Notes: a model not told the origin generated them from the sequence alone. A DNA stretch of 64,000 nt from Ignavibacteriales bacterium (GCA_003599415.1 QZKB01000151.1:1-64000), one strand, 5' to 3'; shown: positions 24,983-33,860, counted from the stretch's first letter. Translations and numbers: made by a program.

Positions 24983-26485
24983 ATGAGCAACGAAAGCAAT
25001 AATACATCAAGCATCATCGGTAAAGTATGGAGTTTCTGCACCATACTAAAGGACGATGGCGTAAGCTATGGCGACTATCTGGAGCAACTCACTTATTTGC
25101 TTTTCCTGAAGATGGCAGATGAATTTAGCAAACCGCCTTACAACAGAATATTACCAATTCCACCAGCATTCAATTGGGAAAGCCTTGCAGCCAAAAGAGG
25201 TGCAGATCTGGAAAGTCATTACACAACCTTGCTTCGTGAATTATCGCAATCAAAAGGTGTGTTAGGGCAAATCTTTACTAAGAGCCAGAATAAAATTCAA
25301 GACCCCGCCAAACTCTACAAGCTAATTGATATGATTGATAAAGAGCAATGGAGCACAATGGGAGCCGATGTAAAAGGTAAAATTTACGAAGGACTTTTAG
25401 AGAAAAATGCAGAAGATACCAAAAGCGGTGCAGGTCAGTACTTCACGCCGCGAGCCTTAATCCGTGCAATGGTAGAATGTGTTAGACCCGAGCCAATGAA
25501 AGTGATTGCCGACCCTGCTTGCGGAACAGGTGGTTTCTTTTTAGCTGCTTATGATTTTATTGCCAATCCTGCTAACTATTCGCTGAACCGTGAGCAAAAA
25601 GAATTCTTGAAACTAAAAACTTTCCACGGAAATGAAATTGTTGCCAATACAAGGCGAATGGCATTAATGAATTTGTTCCTACACAACGTTGGTGATTTTG
25701 AAAGTGAGAGTTTCATTTCACCTGCAGACGCACTCGTATCCGACACAGGTTTACGAGCCGATTATGTGCTGGCAAATCCGCCTTTTGGCAAAAAAAGCAG
25801 TATGACTTTCACCAATGACGAAGGCGAACAAGACAGCGAAGATTTAACCTATAACCGTCAGGATTTTTGGGTAACCACAAGTAACAAACAGTTGAACTTT
25901 ATGCAGCACATTCGAACTATGCTAAAATCAGATGGAAGAGCAGCAGTGGTTTTGCCGGACAATGTTTTGTTTGAGGGTGGTGCGGGTGAAACCATCAGAA
26001 AGAAATTATTAGAAACCACCAACATTCATACAATTCTTCGTTTACCGACAGGCATTTTTTACAAGCAAGGCGTAAAAGCAAACGTGTTGTTCTTCGACAA
26101 CAAACCTGCATCTAAAAATGCACAAACAAAAGAGATTTGGTTTTATGATTTCAGAACCAACATTCATTTCACATTAAAGAAAAATCCATTGCGTTTTGAA
26201 GACCTGAAAGATTTTATTGACTGTTACAATTCGGTTAACATAAACAAGCGCAAAGAAACTTATAACTCAGAAACCAATCCTGAAGGCCGTTGGAGAAAAT
26301 TTACTTATGATCAGATTATTGAAAGAGATAAAACAAGCCTGGATATCACCTGGATAAAAGACAAGAGTCTCACAGACCTTGACAATTTACCCGACCCGGA
26401 TTTACTGGCAAATGACATCATTGAAAATCTTAAATCAGGAATTGAAAGTTTTGAAGAAATAATGACAACTATAAACGGAAAATAG
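24983..26485 (+). CDS. hsdM: Type I restriction-modification system, M (methyltransferase) subunit
   Basis: A 500-residue N6-adenine methyltransferase. The N-terminal helical domain precedes GAGQYFTPRALIRAMVE; AdoMet motif I is DPACGTGGFF (177-186) and the catalytic motif is NPPF (265-268). Together with HsdS it protects host DNA; HsdR joins them for restriction. Its place after hsdS and the insertion element is unusual (order R-S-M), but an SD (AAAGGA) of its own should keep it expressed. Confidence 0.95.
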   Translation: MSNESNNTSSIIGKVWSFCTILKDDGVSYGDYLEQLTYLLFLKMADEFSKPPYNRILPIPPAFNWESLAAKRGADLESHYTTLLRELSQSKGVLGQIFTKSQNKIQDPAKLYKLIDMIDKEQWSTMGADVKGKIYEGLLEKNAEDTKSGAGQYFTPRALIRAMVECVRPEPMKVIADPACGTGGFFLAAYDFIANPANYSLNREQKEFLKLKTFHGNEIVANTRRMALMNLFLHNVGDFESESFISPADALVSDTGLRADYVLANPPFGKKSSMTFTNDEGEQDSEDLTYNRQDFWVTTSNKQLNFMQHIRTMLKSDGRAAVVLPDNVLFEGGAGETIRKKLLETTNIHTILRLPTGIFYKQGVKANVLFFDNKPASKNAQTKEIWFYDFRTNIHFTLKKNPLRFEDLKDFIDCYNSVNINKRKETYNSETNPEGRWRKFTYDQIIERDKTSLDITWIKDKSLTDLDNLPDPDLLANDIIENLKSGIESFEEIMTTINGK

Positions 26486-26834
26486 CCAATGTATATGCAA
26501 ACGTATCGTTCTGCCTCCGTGTTTGTATCGGTTAATGTAAATACATTTTCAAATAGGCTGCATTTCAAGCCAGCGATCGATATAAACAAACACTATTAAA
26601 GTTCTTTTAAAAATTTTTATTGAATTAGAACGTACTTTTACTTATATAAAAACAGTAATAGAACTTCATAAAAAAATATGTTTACCATTAACTAATAATT
26701 CCAAATCCGAATAAGTAAATGCATATACTTTAACGCATCATGCGCTATATTTCATCTGGCAATGACTTTTCCGGTCTTAACCTTCGGTTAATAGTTTTAA
26801 TCCCATCTGAATGTGAAAATCTATTAATTTAATT
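26486..26834. other. AT-rich gap between convergent hsdM and carB
   Basis: About 350 bp without a gene. The only structure I see is a small hairpin TTAACC-TTC-GGTTAA (26777-26791) without a clear T-tract. No strong terminator for either convergent gene is visible. Confidence 0.5.
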
Positions 26835-26850
26835 ACTAATCGTATTCGTC
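26835..26850. repeat. carB 3'-end core repeated at 19470
   Basis: ACTAATCGTATTCGTC spans the carB stop and its last four codons (DEYD). It is the right-hand member of the direct-repeat pair that borders the restriction-modification region. Confidence 0.65.
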
Positions 26851-29800
26851 CCAGCTTTTAATTTGCAGAGTTTTTGCGGAGTACAAGCCCAAAGACTTTG
26901 CAAAACGCTTTGCGAACTGAATATTTGTTATAAGTGGAATGTTCATATCAACAGCTTTACGGCGGATGACATAATCATTCTCAAGCTCAAGCTTGTCTTC
27001 ATTCTTAGGAATATTAATTACAAGATCAATCTTCCCTTCCGACAAATATGTTAATATGTTCGGCTCTTTGTTATCGAAAGGCCAGTATAGAACCTCACAT
27101 TCCATTCCGTTACTGTTAAGATAATCTGCCGTGCCTTTTGTAGCGTAGAACTTCAATCCTTTTTTGTGCAGGATCTTTGCGCCGTCAAGAAATTCTGCTT
27201 TGTCCTTTGGTGTACCGGTAGAAAGCAGTACTGATTTTTTCGGTTCTCTGAATCCTGTAGATAAACAGCTCTTAAGGAATGCTTCATTAAAATCATCACC
27301 AAGGCATGCAACTTCACCTGTTGAAGACATTTCAACACCAAGCACCGGGTCACTTCCTTTTAATCTTGTAAAAGAAAACTGCGGAGCTTTGACGCCGACA
27401 TAATCAAGATCAAATGATGATTTGTCAATCTTGTTTACTTTCTCGCCCATCATCAATCTTGTTGCAATATCAATAAAATTAATTTTCAGGACTTTGGATA
27501 CAAACGGAAAGCTTCTTGATGCACGCAGGTTGCATTCAATTACTTTAACATCGTTATCCTTTGCAATAAACTGAATGTTGAACGGACCAGTAATCTCAAG
27601 TGCCGCTGCAATTTCCTTTGTAATAATTTTTACTCTGCGCATTGTTTCAAGGTAAGTGCGCTGCGGCGGTAGAACCAAAGTCGCATCACCTGAGTGAACG
27701 CCTGCATTCTCAACATGTTCCGAAATTGCATAACAGAATAATTCACCATTCTCTGCAACGGCATCAGCTTCAATCTCGCGCGCCTCTGTAATAAATTTAC
27801 TTATAACTACCGGATGATCCTTGCTGATAGTAGTTGCTTTGTTAATAAAGAATTCGAGTTCGTCCTCATTAAGAACAATGCTCATAGCGGCGCCGCTTAA
27901 AACATAGCTTGGACGAATAAGTACCGGGTAACCTACACGGTTAGAGAATTCTTTCGCTTCATTTAAAGAAGTTAATTCATTCCAGTCGGGCTGATCGATT
28001 TCAAGTTTATCAAGTATCTGGGAGAATTTATGACGGTTCTCTGCATTATCAATCTGCAGCGGAGACGTGCCTAAAATTCTAACACCTTCTTTATGAAGTT
28101 TCATTGCAAGGTTATTCGGAATTTGCCCGCCCATAGAGACTATTACACCATTCGGATTTTCCTTTTCATAAATATCAAGTACTCTTTCAAGTGAAAGCTC
28201 ATCAAAATAAAGTTTATCACAGATGTCGTAATCCGTACTCACAGTTTCCGGATTACAATTTATCATTATTGTTTTGTATTCAAGCCTGTTTAATGATTGA
28301 ACAGAATTAACACAGCACCAGTCAAACTCAACAGAAGAACCGATACGGTAAGCGCCGCTACCCAGAACAACAATCTGATCTTTCTCACCAACAGAAATAT
28401 CATCTTCGTTTCCGTTGTAAGTAAGGTAAAGGTAATTTGTCTTTGCGGGGAATTCCGCAGCAAGAGTATCGATCTGTTTAACACAAGGAATGATGCCGAG
28501 CTCTTTTCTTCTCTGGCGAATACTAAGTTCGTTGGTTTTAAATATCATTCCGATCTGTTTATCAGAAAAGCCCTGCTGTTTTGCTTTGCGTAAAAGATCT
28601 TCAGGAACGTTCTCAGTACGGCATTCCATTAGTTGTTTTTCGGTGGCAACAATATTTTTCAGCTTATACAAAAACCAGCGGTCAATTTTAGAAAGATCAT
28701 GAATTTTATCCGGAGTGTATCCTTCCTGTAATGCCTTTGCTATTGCAAATATTCTTTTATCTGTAGGCTGCTCAATAAGATCATCAATTTTTTCCAGATC
28801 AAGATCATTGCATACAAAACCGTTCATTCCAACATCAAGCATGCGAATAGCTTTTTGAATAGCTTCTTCAAAGCTTCTGCCAATTGCCATTACCTCGCCG
28901 ACGGATTTCATCTCCGAACCGAGAGTTGTACTTACCTGGCTGAACTTCTGTAAATCCCATCTTGGAAATTTAACTGTGATATAATCAAGCGCAGGTTCAA
29001 AGCAGGCAGAGGTTTCCTGTGTAATAATATTTTCAACTTCGTTAAGTGCATAGCCCAGGGCTAATTTTGTTGCGATGAAAGCCAGCGGATACCCTGTGGC
29101 TTTTGATGCAAGCGCAGAACTTCTGCTTAAGCGTGCGTTCACTTCAATTATTCTGTAATCTTCTGAATAAGGATCGAGCGCATACTGAATGTTGCATTCA
29201 CCTATAATTCCAAGATGGCGAATAAGTTTAATTCCTATTGAACGAAGCTTGAAATTTTCCCGGGCTGTTAATGTTTGAACAGGTGCAACAACAATACTAT
29301 CTCCGGTATGAATGCCCATCGGGTCAAAATTTTCCATTGAACAAATAGTGATGCAGTTGTTGTATTTATCCCTTACAATTTCGTACTCAACTTCTTTCCA
29401 GCCGTAAAGAGATTCTTCAAGTAAAATCTGGTTAGTAAAAGAGAAAGCACGTTTGGCTTTTTCGTAAAGTTCTTCTTTATTCTTAACTATACCTGAACCG
29501 AGTCCGCCGAGAGCATAAGCAATTCTAACCATTAAAGGATAACCGATTTCTTCGGCGCCAACCATCGCTTCATCTACCGAGTTAACGGTTTTGCTTTTGG
29601 CAACCTTTAAACCTGCTTCCATCACTTTATTGTTAAAGAGTAATCTGTCCTCAGTATTTTTGATAGCTTCAACGGGAGTACCTAAAACCTGGATGTTATG
29701 TTTCTGAAGGATCCCTTTATCATACAGGTCAACGCCAACATTCAAAGCTGTCTGTCCGCCAAAACCAAGCAGAATGCTGTCCGGCTTATCCTTCTCAATA

Positions 29801-30030
29801 ACTTTTTCAACAAACTCTGTTTTAATTGGAAGGAAGTAAACTTTATCCGCAAAGTTTTCAGATGTCTGGATTGTCGCAATGTTAGGATTAATTAATATTG
29901 TTTCAATTCCATCTTCCTTTAACGCTTTAATTGCCTGGCTGCCGGAGTAATCAAATTCCCCTGCCTGTCCAATTTGTAACGCACCTGAACCAAGGATAAG
30001 CACTTTATTTGCTTTTCTTTTCTTTATCAT
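26836..30030 (-). CDS. carB: Carbamoyl-phosphate synthase large subunit
   Basis: A 1064-residue synthetase with the classic two homologous ATP-grasp halves (about 1-400 and 550-930), an oligomerisation region between them, and a C-terminal MGS-like allosteric domain (about 930-1064). Motifs such as LGSGALQIGQAGEFDYSGSQA at the start and EVNARLSRSSALASKATGYP are intact. It makes carbamoyl phosphate from glutamine-derived ammonia, bicarbonate and two ATP for arginine and pyrimidines. The SD lies next to a palindrome (30047-30067). Its 3' end seems to be the landing site of mobile DNA. Confidence 0.97.
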   Translation of the reverse strand: MIKKRKANKVLILGSGALQIGQAGEFDYSGSQAIKALKEDGIETILINPNIATIQTSENFADKVYFLPIKTEFVEKVIEKDKPDSILLGFGGQTALNVGVDLYDKGILQKHNIQVLGTPVEAIKNTEDRLLFNNKVMEAGLKVAKSKTVNSVDEAMVGAEEIGYPLMVRIAYALGGLGSGIVKNKEELYEKAKRAFSFTNQILLEESLYGWKEVEYEIVRDKYNNCITICSMENFDPMGIHTGDSIVVAPVQTLTARENFKLRSIGIKLIRHLGIIGECNIQYALDPYSEDYRIIEVNARLSRSSALASKATGYPLAFIATKLALGYALNEVENIITQETSACFEPALDYITVKFPRWDLQKFSQVSTTLGSEMKSVGEVMAIGRSFEEAIQKAIRMLDVGMNGFVCNDLDLEKIDDLIEQPTDKRIFAIAKALQEGYTPDKIHDLSKIDRWFLYKLKNIVATEKQLMECRTENVPEDLLRKAKQQGFSDKQIGMIFKTNELSIRQRRKELGIIPCVKQIDTLAAEFPAKTNYLYLTYNGNEDDISVGEKDQIVVLGSGAYRIGSSVEFDWCCVNSVQSLNRLEYKTIMINCNPETVSTDYDICDKLYFDELSLERVLDIYEKENPNGVIVSMGGQIPNNLAMKLHKEGVRILGTSPLQIDNAENRHKFSQILDKLEIDQPDWNELTSLNEAKEFSNRVGYPVLIRPSYVLSGAAMSIVLNEDELEFFINKATTISKDHPVVISKFITEAREIEADAVAENGELFCYAISEHVENAGVHSGDATLVLPPQRTYLETMRRVKIITKEIAAALEITGPFNIQFIAKDNDVKVIECNLRASRSFPFVSKVLKINFIDIATRLMMGEKVNKIDKSSFDLDYVGVKAPQFSFTRLKGSDPVLGVEMSSTGEVACLGDDFNEAFLKSCLSTGFREPKKSVLLSTGTPKDKAEFLDGAKILHKKGLKFYATKGTADYLNSNGMECEVLYWPFDNKEPNILTYLSEGKIDLVINIPKNEDKLELENDYVIRRKAVDMNIPLITNIQFAKRFAKSLGLYSAKTLQIKSWDEYD

Positions 30031-30477
30031 TTAGCCTACTCCCTAACCCTCTCCCCAAGGGAGAGGGAATTAGTTTTAATCTATATTGCTTTTGTAATTG
30101 TTTTAATTATGTAACTCTGCAATTTAAATTGTCTTTATAATAACCTGTTGTATGAATTAGGAAACAGAATCTGTTAAACTGTTGAAACAGTTTAAAATAG
30201 TATATTGGATTTCATTAACCCACGGATTAATCCGTGGGTTACCAAGAACAACTAACGAAATCATAACCGTTTCATTTATACGCGTCTGGCGTAATGCCTG
30301 CCAACCTTTGGCTGGGTTTACAAGTTAATTCACACAATGGGTTATAGTATTAAAATTGAATAAAACAATTCTTCCAATCTATATTTTAAGTAACAACAAA
30401 ATTTTTACTGTAACACATCTAATCCTTCTTCCTTTCCCCTCTCCTTGGGAGAGGGGATAAAGGGGTGAGGCTTTTTA
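30031..30477. other. carB-carA spacer filled with palindromes
   Basis: carA and carB are usually adjacent, but here 447 bp lie between them. Palindromes: CCCTCTCC/GGGAGAGGG at 30047-30067, TTAAACTGTT/AACAGTTTAA at 30174-30195, a perfect 26-bp palindrome centred on ATTAAT at 30216-30241, and CCCCTCTCC/GGGAGAGGGG at 30436-30456. No coding frame was found. The outer pair are two copies of one CTCTCC-type element. Confidence 0.7.
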
Positions 30478-31554
30478 TCATTTTAAGGACCTCACAAACA
30501 TATCAAAAATAAATTCCGTATCGTCCGGGCCGGGCGATGCCTCCGGGTGAAACTGTGCACCAAAGATAGGTTTTGAAATATGAATTATACCTTCATTGGT
30601 GCCGTCGTTATCGTTGTTGAACCACTCGCGCCAGTCTTCAGGTAACGTTTCTGTTCTTATTGCATAACCATGATTCTGAGATGTTATGTAGCATCGTTTA
30701 GTTCCTGCTTCGTTGCACGGCTGGTTATGGCCGCGATGCCCATACTTAAGTTTGTAAGTATCTGCTCCTGCTGCAAGTCCAAGGATCTGACTGCCCAGAC
30801 AAATACCAAGAATTGGTTTGCCGCTTTTAATAGCTTTCTTTGTGTGTTCAATGGTTGCGGTATTCATCTTAGGATCACCGGGCCCGTTGGAAATTATAAT
30901 TCCGTCTGCTTTCTCTTTTGTGAAATCATAATCATACGGAACGCGGAGCACGGTAATATCTCGCTTTATAAATCCCTGCAGAATATTATTCTTTGTGCCG
31001 CAGTCAACAAGAATTACTCTTTTCTTTCCCTTACCATATTCTACGGGTTCTTTAACGCATACTTGTCCAACAAGATCAGTTATGTTAGGATCTTCAAAAT
31101 TGATTTCTAATTTTTCATCGGCAACAATTTTACCAAGCATTGTTCCTTCTTCGCGAAGTTTCCTTGTTAATCTGCGTGTATCAATTCCAAAAATTCCGGG
31201 AATATCATTTTCTTTCATCCAGTCGGATAAAGATTTTACTGAACTCCAATGAGAATTATCAAAGGAATAATCTGAAACAACCAGTGCTCTAACATGAATC
31301 GCTTCAGATTCAAAATTCTTGTACAATCCATTTTCTCTTTCATCGTTTGGAATACCATAGTTTCCAATTAGAGGATAAGTACAGACAAGTATTTGACCGC
31401 GGTATGAAGGATCCGTCATTGTTTCGGGGTATCCAACCATTCCCGTGTTGAAAACCACTTCACCATTTGTATTCTTAAAAGCGCCAAAGGATAATCCGGA
31501 GAATTCCGTTCCGTCGCTTAAGATTAATTTCACAGGTTTTGATTCTTTATTCAT
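30478..31554 (-). CDS. carA: Carbamoyl-phosphate synthase small (glutaminase) subunit
   Basis: A class I glutamine amidotransferase of about 358 residues. Nucleophile Cys is in GICLGSQILGLAAG, with the His and Glu partners in QFHPEASPGP close to the end. It passes ammonia to CarB. I chose ATG 31554 (MNKESKPVKL); an upstream in-frame TTG at 31563 would add three residues. Neither has an SD. A terminator hairpin ends only 22 nt before this ATG, which suggests attenuation control. Confidence 0.95.
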   Translation of the reverse strand: MNKESKPVKLILSDGTEFSGLSFGAFKNTNGEVVFNTGMVGYPETMTDPSYRGQILVCTYPLIGNYGIPNDERENGLYKNFESEAIHVRALVVSDYSFDNSHWSSVKSLSDWMKENDIPGIFGIDTRRLTRKLREEGTMLGKIVADEKLEINFEDPNITDLVGQVCVKEPVEYGKGKKRVILVDCGTKNNILQGFIKRDITVLRVPYDYDFTKEKADGIIISNGPGDPKMNTATIEHTKKAIKSGKPILGICLGSQILGLAAGADTYKLKYGHRGHNQPCNEAGTKRCYITSQNHGYAIRTETLPEDWREWFNNDNDGTNEGIIHISKPIFGAQFHPEASPGPDDTEFIFDMFVRSLK

Positions 31555-31576
31555 ATGCTTCAAAGTTTATTCAGGT

Positions 31577-31603
31577 AAAAAAAAAGCCACTTAAAAAGTG
31601 GCT
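31577..31603 (-). terminator. Intrinsic terminator in the carA leader (candidate attenuator)
   Basis: On the minus strand AGCCACTT / AAGTGGCT (8 bp, 3-nt loop, 31585-31603) is followed by nine T (31577-31585). There is no minus-strand gene between it and a plus-strand gene to the right, so the only transcript it can end is that of carA itself. A second small hairpin (ACTTG/CAAGT, 31632-31644) and a U-rich stretch precede it. Confidence 0.7.
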
Positions 31604-31604
31604 A

Positions 31605-31676
31605 TTAATAAAATAAAAATTCCTTACTTGCACTTGGGGCAAGTTCAAATGTTATCTTTTCTTTTATTTTCTTCAA
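31605..31676 (-). CDS. Possible 23-residue leader peptide of carA
   Basis: A frame from TTG (31674-31676) runs LKKIKEKITFEL...SKEFLFY to tandem stops TAA TAG at the very foot of the terminator stem. A ribosome reaching the stop would cover the stem. This resembles the E. coli pyrBI leader, where close coupling at low UTP prevents termination. It has no SD and a weak start codon, so it is tentative. Confidence 0.3.
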   Translation of the reverse strand: MKKIKEKITFELAPSASKEFLFY

Positions 31677-31754
31677 ATTAAAATACATTCTCGGTTTAAA
31701 TGTTCAAAAGTCTTTTGTAAATGTAAATAAATAAGGGGTATAACACAAATTTGA

Positions 31755-31916
31755 GCAAGCGGGGTTGACTATGAAAGGAATCTTGAACTAAAAGAAGCAA
31801 TTAACGAAGCGCTGTCCGGTGAAAGCGCAAATCCGTTGCCCCGGTATATTACCGCTGACGCTTATTACCAGGAGAATGCCGTAAAAAATATAGTGCCCAA
31901 CCACGGCGTACTATAG
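31755..31916 (+). pseudogene. Orphan 3' gene fragment of unknown origin
   Basis: An open frame of about 53 codons without a start reads ...DYERNLELKEAINEALSG...PRYITADAYYQENAVKN... and ends at TAG 31914-31916. Its amino-acid composition is protein-like and more GC-rich than the flanks. It looks like the C-terminus of a lost gene. I do not recognise the family. Confidence 0.35.
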
Positions 31917-32035
31917 AAATAATTTTCAGCATAAAACAAGAGTTAGTTTTAAATTGAATGGCGGAGAAAATATTTCCCGCCATTTGATTATCTTAGCATA
32001 CCTCAAATTTTTGTTAACAGTAATTAAGGGATGTT

Positions 32036-32422
32036 ATGAAAAAATTCTTTGCTGTCATTTTAATTTCATTATTTATTGTTGTTTTTTATTCCTGTAAATC
32101 GGAGACAACCGAACCGCAGCCGGCAGCGCAGCACGAGATTGAATATAAAACAACAGGAACGGTTAATAATATTTCTGAAATAAGATATCTTAATTATAAC
32201 GGGGATACACTTACAGCTAATAACCAGGGAGCAAGCTGGAATTATAAATGGACACAGAAAGGTAAAGCCGGAGACAAGACTTATTTGAAGGTTACTTTAA
32301 CGAATCAAACCGGTTATGTCGTTTTAACTATTCTTTCAGACAGCAATGAACTAACCAGGGATACTTTAAGAGCATACTCGACTGGTGTTGCAAATCTTTC
32401 TCGTGGAATAACTATTCCTTAG
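32036..32422 (+). CDS. Small lipoprotein of unknown function
   Basis: A 128-residue protein with a lipoprotein signal (hydrophobic residues 5-17, lipobox FYSC with Cys20). The mature part begins KSETTEPQPAAQHEIEYKTTGT and seems to be one small beta-rich domain with alternating Thr and hydrophobic residues. Similar short lipoproteins occur in Bacteroidota, but no function is known to me. The SD is AAGGGA. It is monocistronic, convergent with the CBS gene 6 nt away. Confidence 0.75.
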   Translation: MKKFFAVILISLFIVVFYSCKSETTEPQPAAQHEIEYKTTGTVNNISEIRYLNYNGDTLTANNQGASWNYKWTQKGKAGDKTYLKVTLTNQTGYVVLTILSDSNELTRDTLRAYSTGVANLSRGITIP

Positions 32423-32428
32423 ATAAAA

Positions 32429-32878
32429 CTATTTTGAATGAATTGGCGGCGTACCCTTTATGTAATGAACAAGCTGTTCGATTACAAACTCTTTTTCATC
32501 AATAAGTGCTTTTACAACATCACCAATTGATATAATGCCGATCAGCTTGTCGTTCTCCATAACCGGCAAATGACGCACTCTCTTGTTGGTCATAAGCGCC
32601 ATACACTCTTCAACGGTTCGCTCTGCCGTTACGTAAATTACATCTTCAGACATAATTTCTTCTACGGTCATCTCCTTTGATGATTTGCCATTAAGGATAA
32701 CTTTCCTTGCGTAATCTCTTTCGGAAAGAATGCCTTTTATGTTGCCGTCCTCCATAACTAAAAGCGCTCCAATATCTTTTTCCGCCATCAGCTCCAGAGC
32801 ATTATAGACTCTTACGGAGGAGTTTATCGAGTAGATGTTTTTATCTTTGCCGGATAAAATTTCTCGTATGTTTTTCAT
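32429..32878 (-). CDS. CBS-domain-pair protein
   Basis: A 149-residue protein made of two CBS motifs (about 8-65 and 75-135), including LLVMEDGNIKGILSERDYARKVIL and MTNKRVRHLPVMENDKLIGIISIGDVVKA. CBS pairs bind adenine nucleotides such as AMP, ATP or AdoMet and report energy state to partners. Standing alone, its partner is unknown. The linker EEIMSEDVIYVTAERTVEECM is typical of the stand-alone family. Confidence 0.9.
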   Translation of the reverse strand: MKNIREILSGKDKNIYSINSSVRVYNALELMAEKDIGALLVMEDGNIKGILSERDYARKVILNGKSSKEMTVEEIMSEDVIYVTAERTVEECMALMTNKRVRHLPVMENDKLIGIISIGDVVKALIDEKEFVIEQLVHYIKGTPPIHSK

Positions 32879-32947
32879 TTTTTTCCCTGGGTTGTTTTGC
32901 CTGGTTTTATATTAACTTAAAACTTAGACAATAAGTTCAGGAACTCA

Positions 32948-33793
32948 TTAAACCGGATCAATATGGACGAATACTTTCTGTACTTCCGGTATCTCTTCTA
33001 TAGCAAACTGAACTTTTTTACCAATGTCATGTGAATCTTTTGTGTTTGTTTTCTGGTCAACTTCAATATGAATTTCTATGTGAAATTTATTACCGACATA
33101 ATGGGAACGAAGATCATTCATTCCTTTAACGCCATCAACTTTTAACGCACGGTTAACAATTTCAATTATTAGCTCCTGATCTGCCGCCTTTCCCATTAAG
33201 TAATCAATATTTTCTTTTGCAATTTCATAACCGGAACGGAAAATAAAAAACGAAACAAGCAAACCGCCAATACCGTCAACTAAAGGATAACCAAGCTGCA
33301 CACCAATTATTCCGAACAACGCAAACGAAGATGCCAGCACATCATTTATGCTATCCACGGCCTGTGCACGTATGGCGGGGCTGTTATATTTCTTCCCGAC
33401 AATAGTCTGGTAGCGGTTCATTATTATTTTTGTAGTGATAGTTATACCAAGAACAAGGTAGACGTATAAACTCAGGGAAACTTCCGGCGGTGAAATTATT
33501 CTTTTAATTGATTCCTGGATAATGTTTAATCCAAGCAAGCCGGCAAGAATGGCAACAATAAAAGTTGCAATAGGCTGCGCAGCCGAATGACCAAACTGGT
33601 GTTTTTCATCCGGCTTTTGCGAAGAAACTTTTATACTGAAACGAATTGCAATTGAAGAAATTATATCCGTAAAGGAATTAATTGCTTCCGAGATTATTGC
33701 AATTGAGTTTGATATTAATCCCACTATCAGCTTAATAACAAACAAAAGAATGTTTAATCCCAGCGCTATGTTGGTTGCTCTTTTTTCCGGCAT
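32948..33793 (-). CDS. Cation diffusion facilitator transporter
   Basis: A 281-residue CDF (cation efflux) protein with about six membrane helices in the first 205 residues and a cytoplasmic ferredoxin-like domain (about 205-281, with HYVGNKFHIEIHIEVD). The metal site of helix 5 is D147-x3-D151 (AVDSINDV). In helix 2 the first position is Asn: N39-x3-D43 (AINSFTD), where zinc exporters usually have His or Asp. This suggests a different metal preference, for instance Mn or Fe; the metal is not certain. It exports divalent metal by proton exchange. Confidence 0.9.
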   Translation of the reverse strand: MPEKRATNIALGLNILLFVIKLIVGLISNSIAIISEAINSFTDIISSIAIRFSIKVSSQKPDEKHQFGHSAAQPIATFIVAILAGLLGLNIIQESIKRIISPPEVSLSLYVYLVLGITITTKIIMNRYQTIVGKKYNSPAIRAQAVDSINDVLASSFALFGIIGVQLGYPLVDGIGGLLVSFFIFRSGYEIAKENIDYLMGKAADQELIIEIVNRALKVDGVKGMNDLRSHYVGNKFHIEIHIEVDQKTNTKDSHDIGKKVQFAIEEIPEVQKVFVHIDPV

Positions 33794-33860
33794 CTTACAA
33801 TTAATAATTTAATTGTTTAAGACTCTTCTTAATCCATCATACATTAACCATCTTCCATAA

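Larger units (their letters stand above)
19470..26850. mobile_element. Candidate genomic island at the carB 3' end carrying a type I restriction-modification system
   Basis: The 7.4-kb stretch between the 16-bp direct repeats holds hsdR, hsdS, an IS200-like element and hsdM. It splits car genes from arg genes, all of which run in the other direction. No integrase gene is present, so the borders rest on the repeat and on the second tail copy at 18643. An integrase acting in trans or lost later would be needed. Confidence 0.5.

Noticed and set aside
26777-26791. Hairpin between hsdM and carB as a terminator
   Set aside because: The 6-bp stem lacks a T-tract on either strand.
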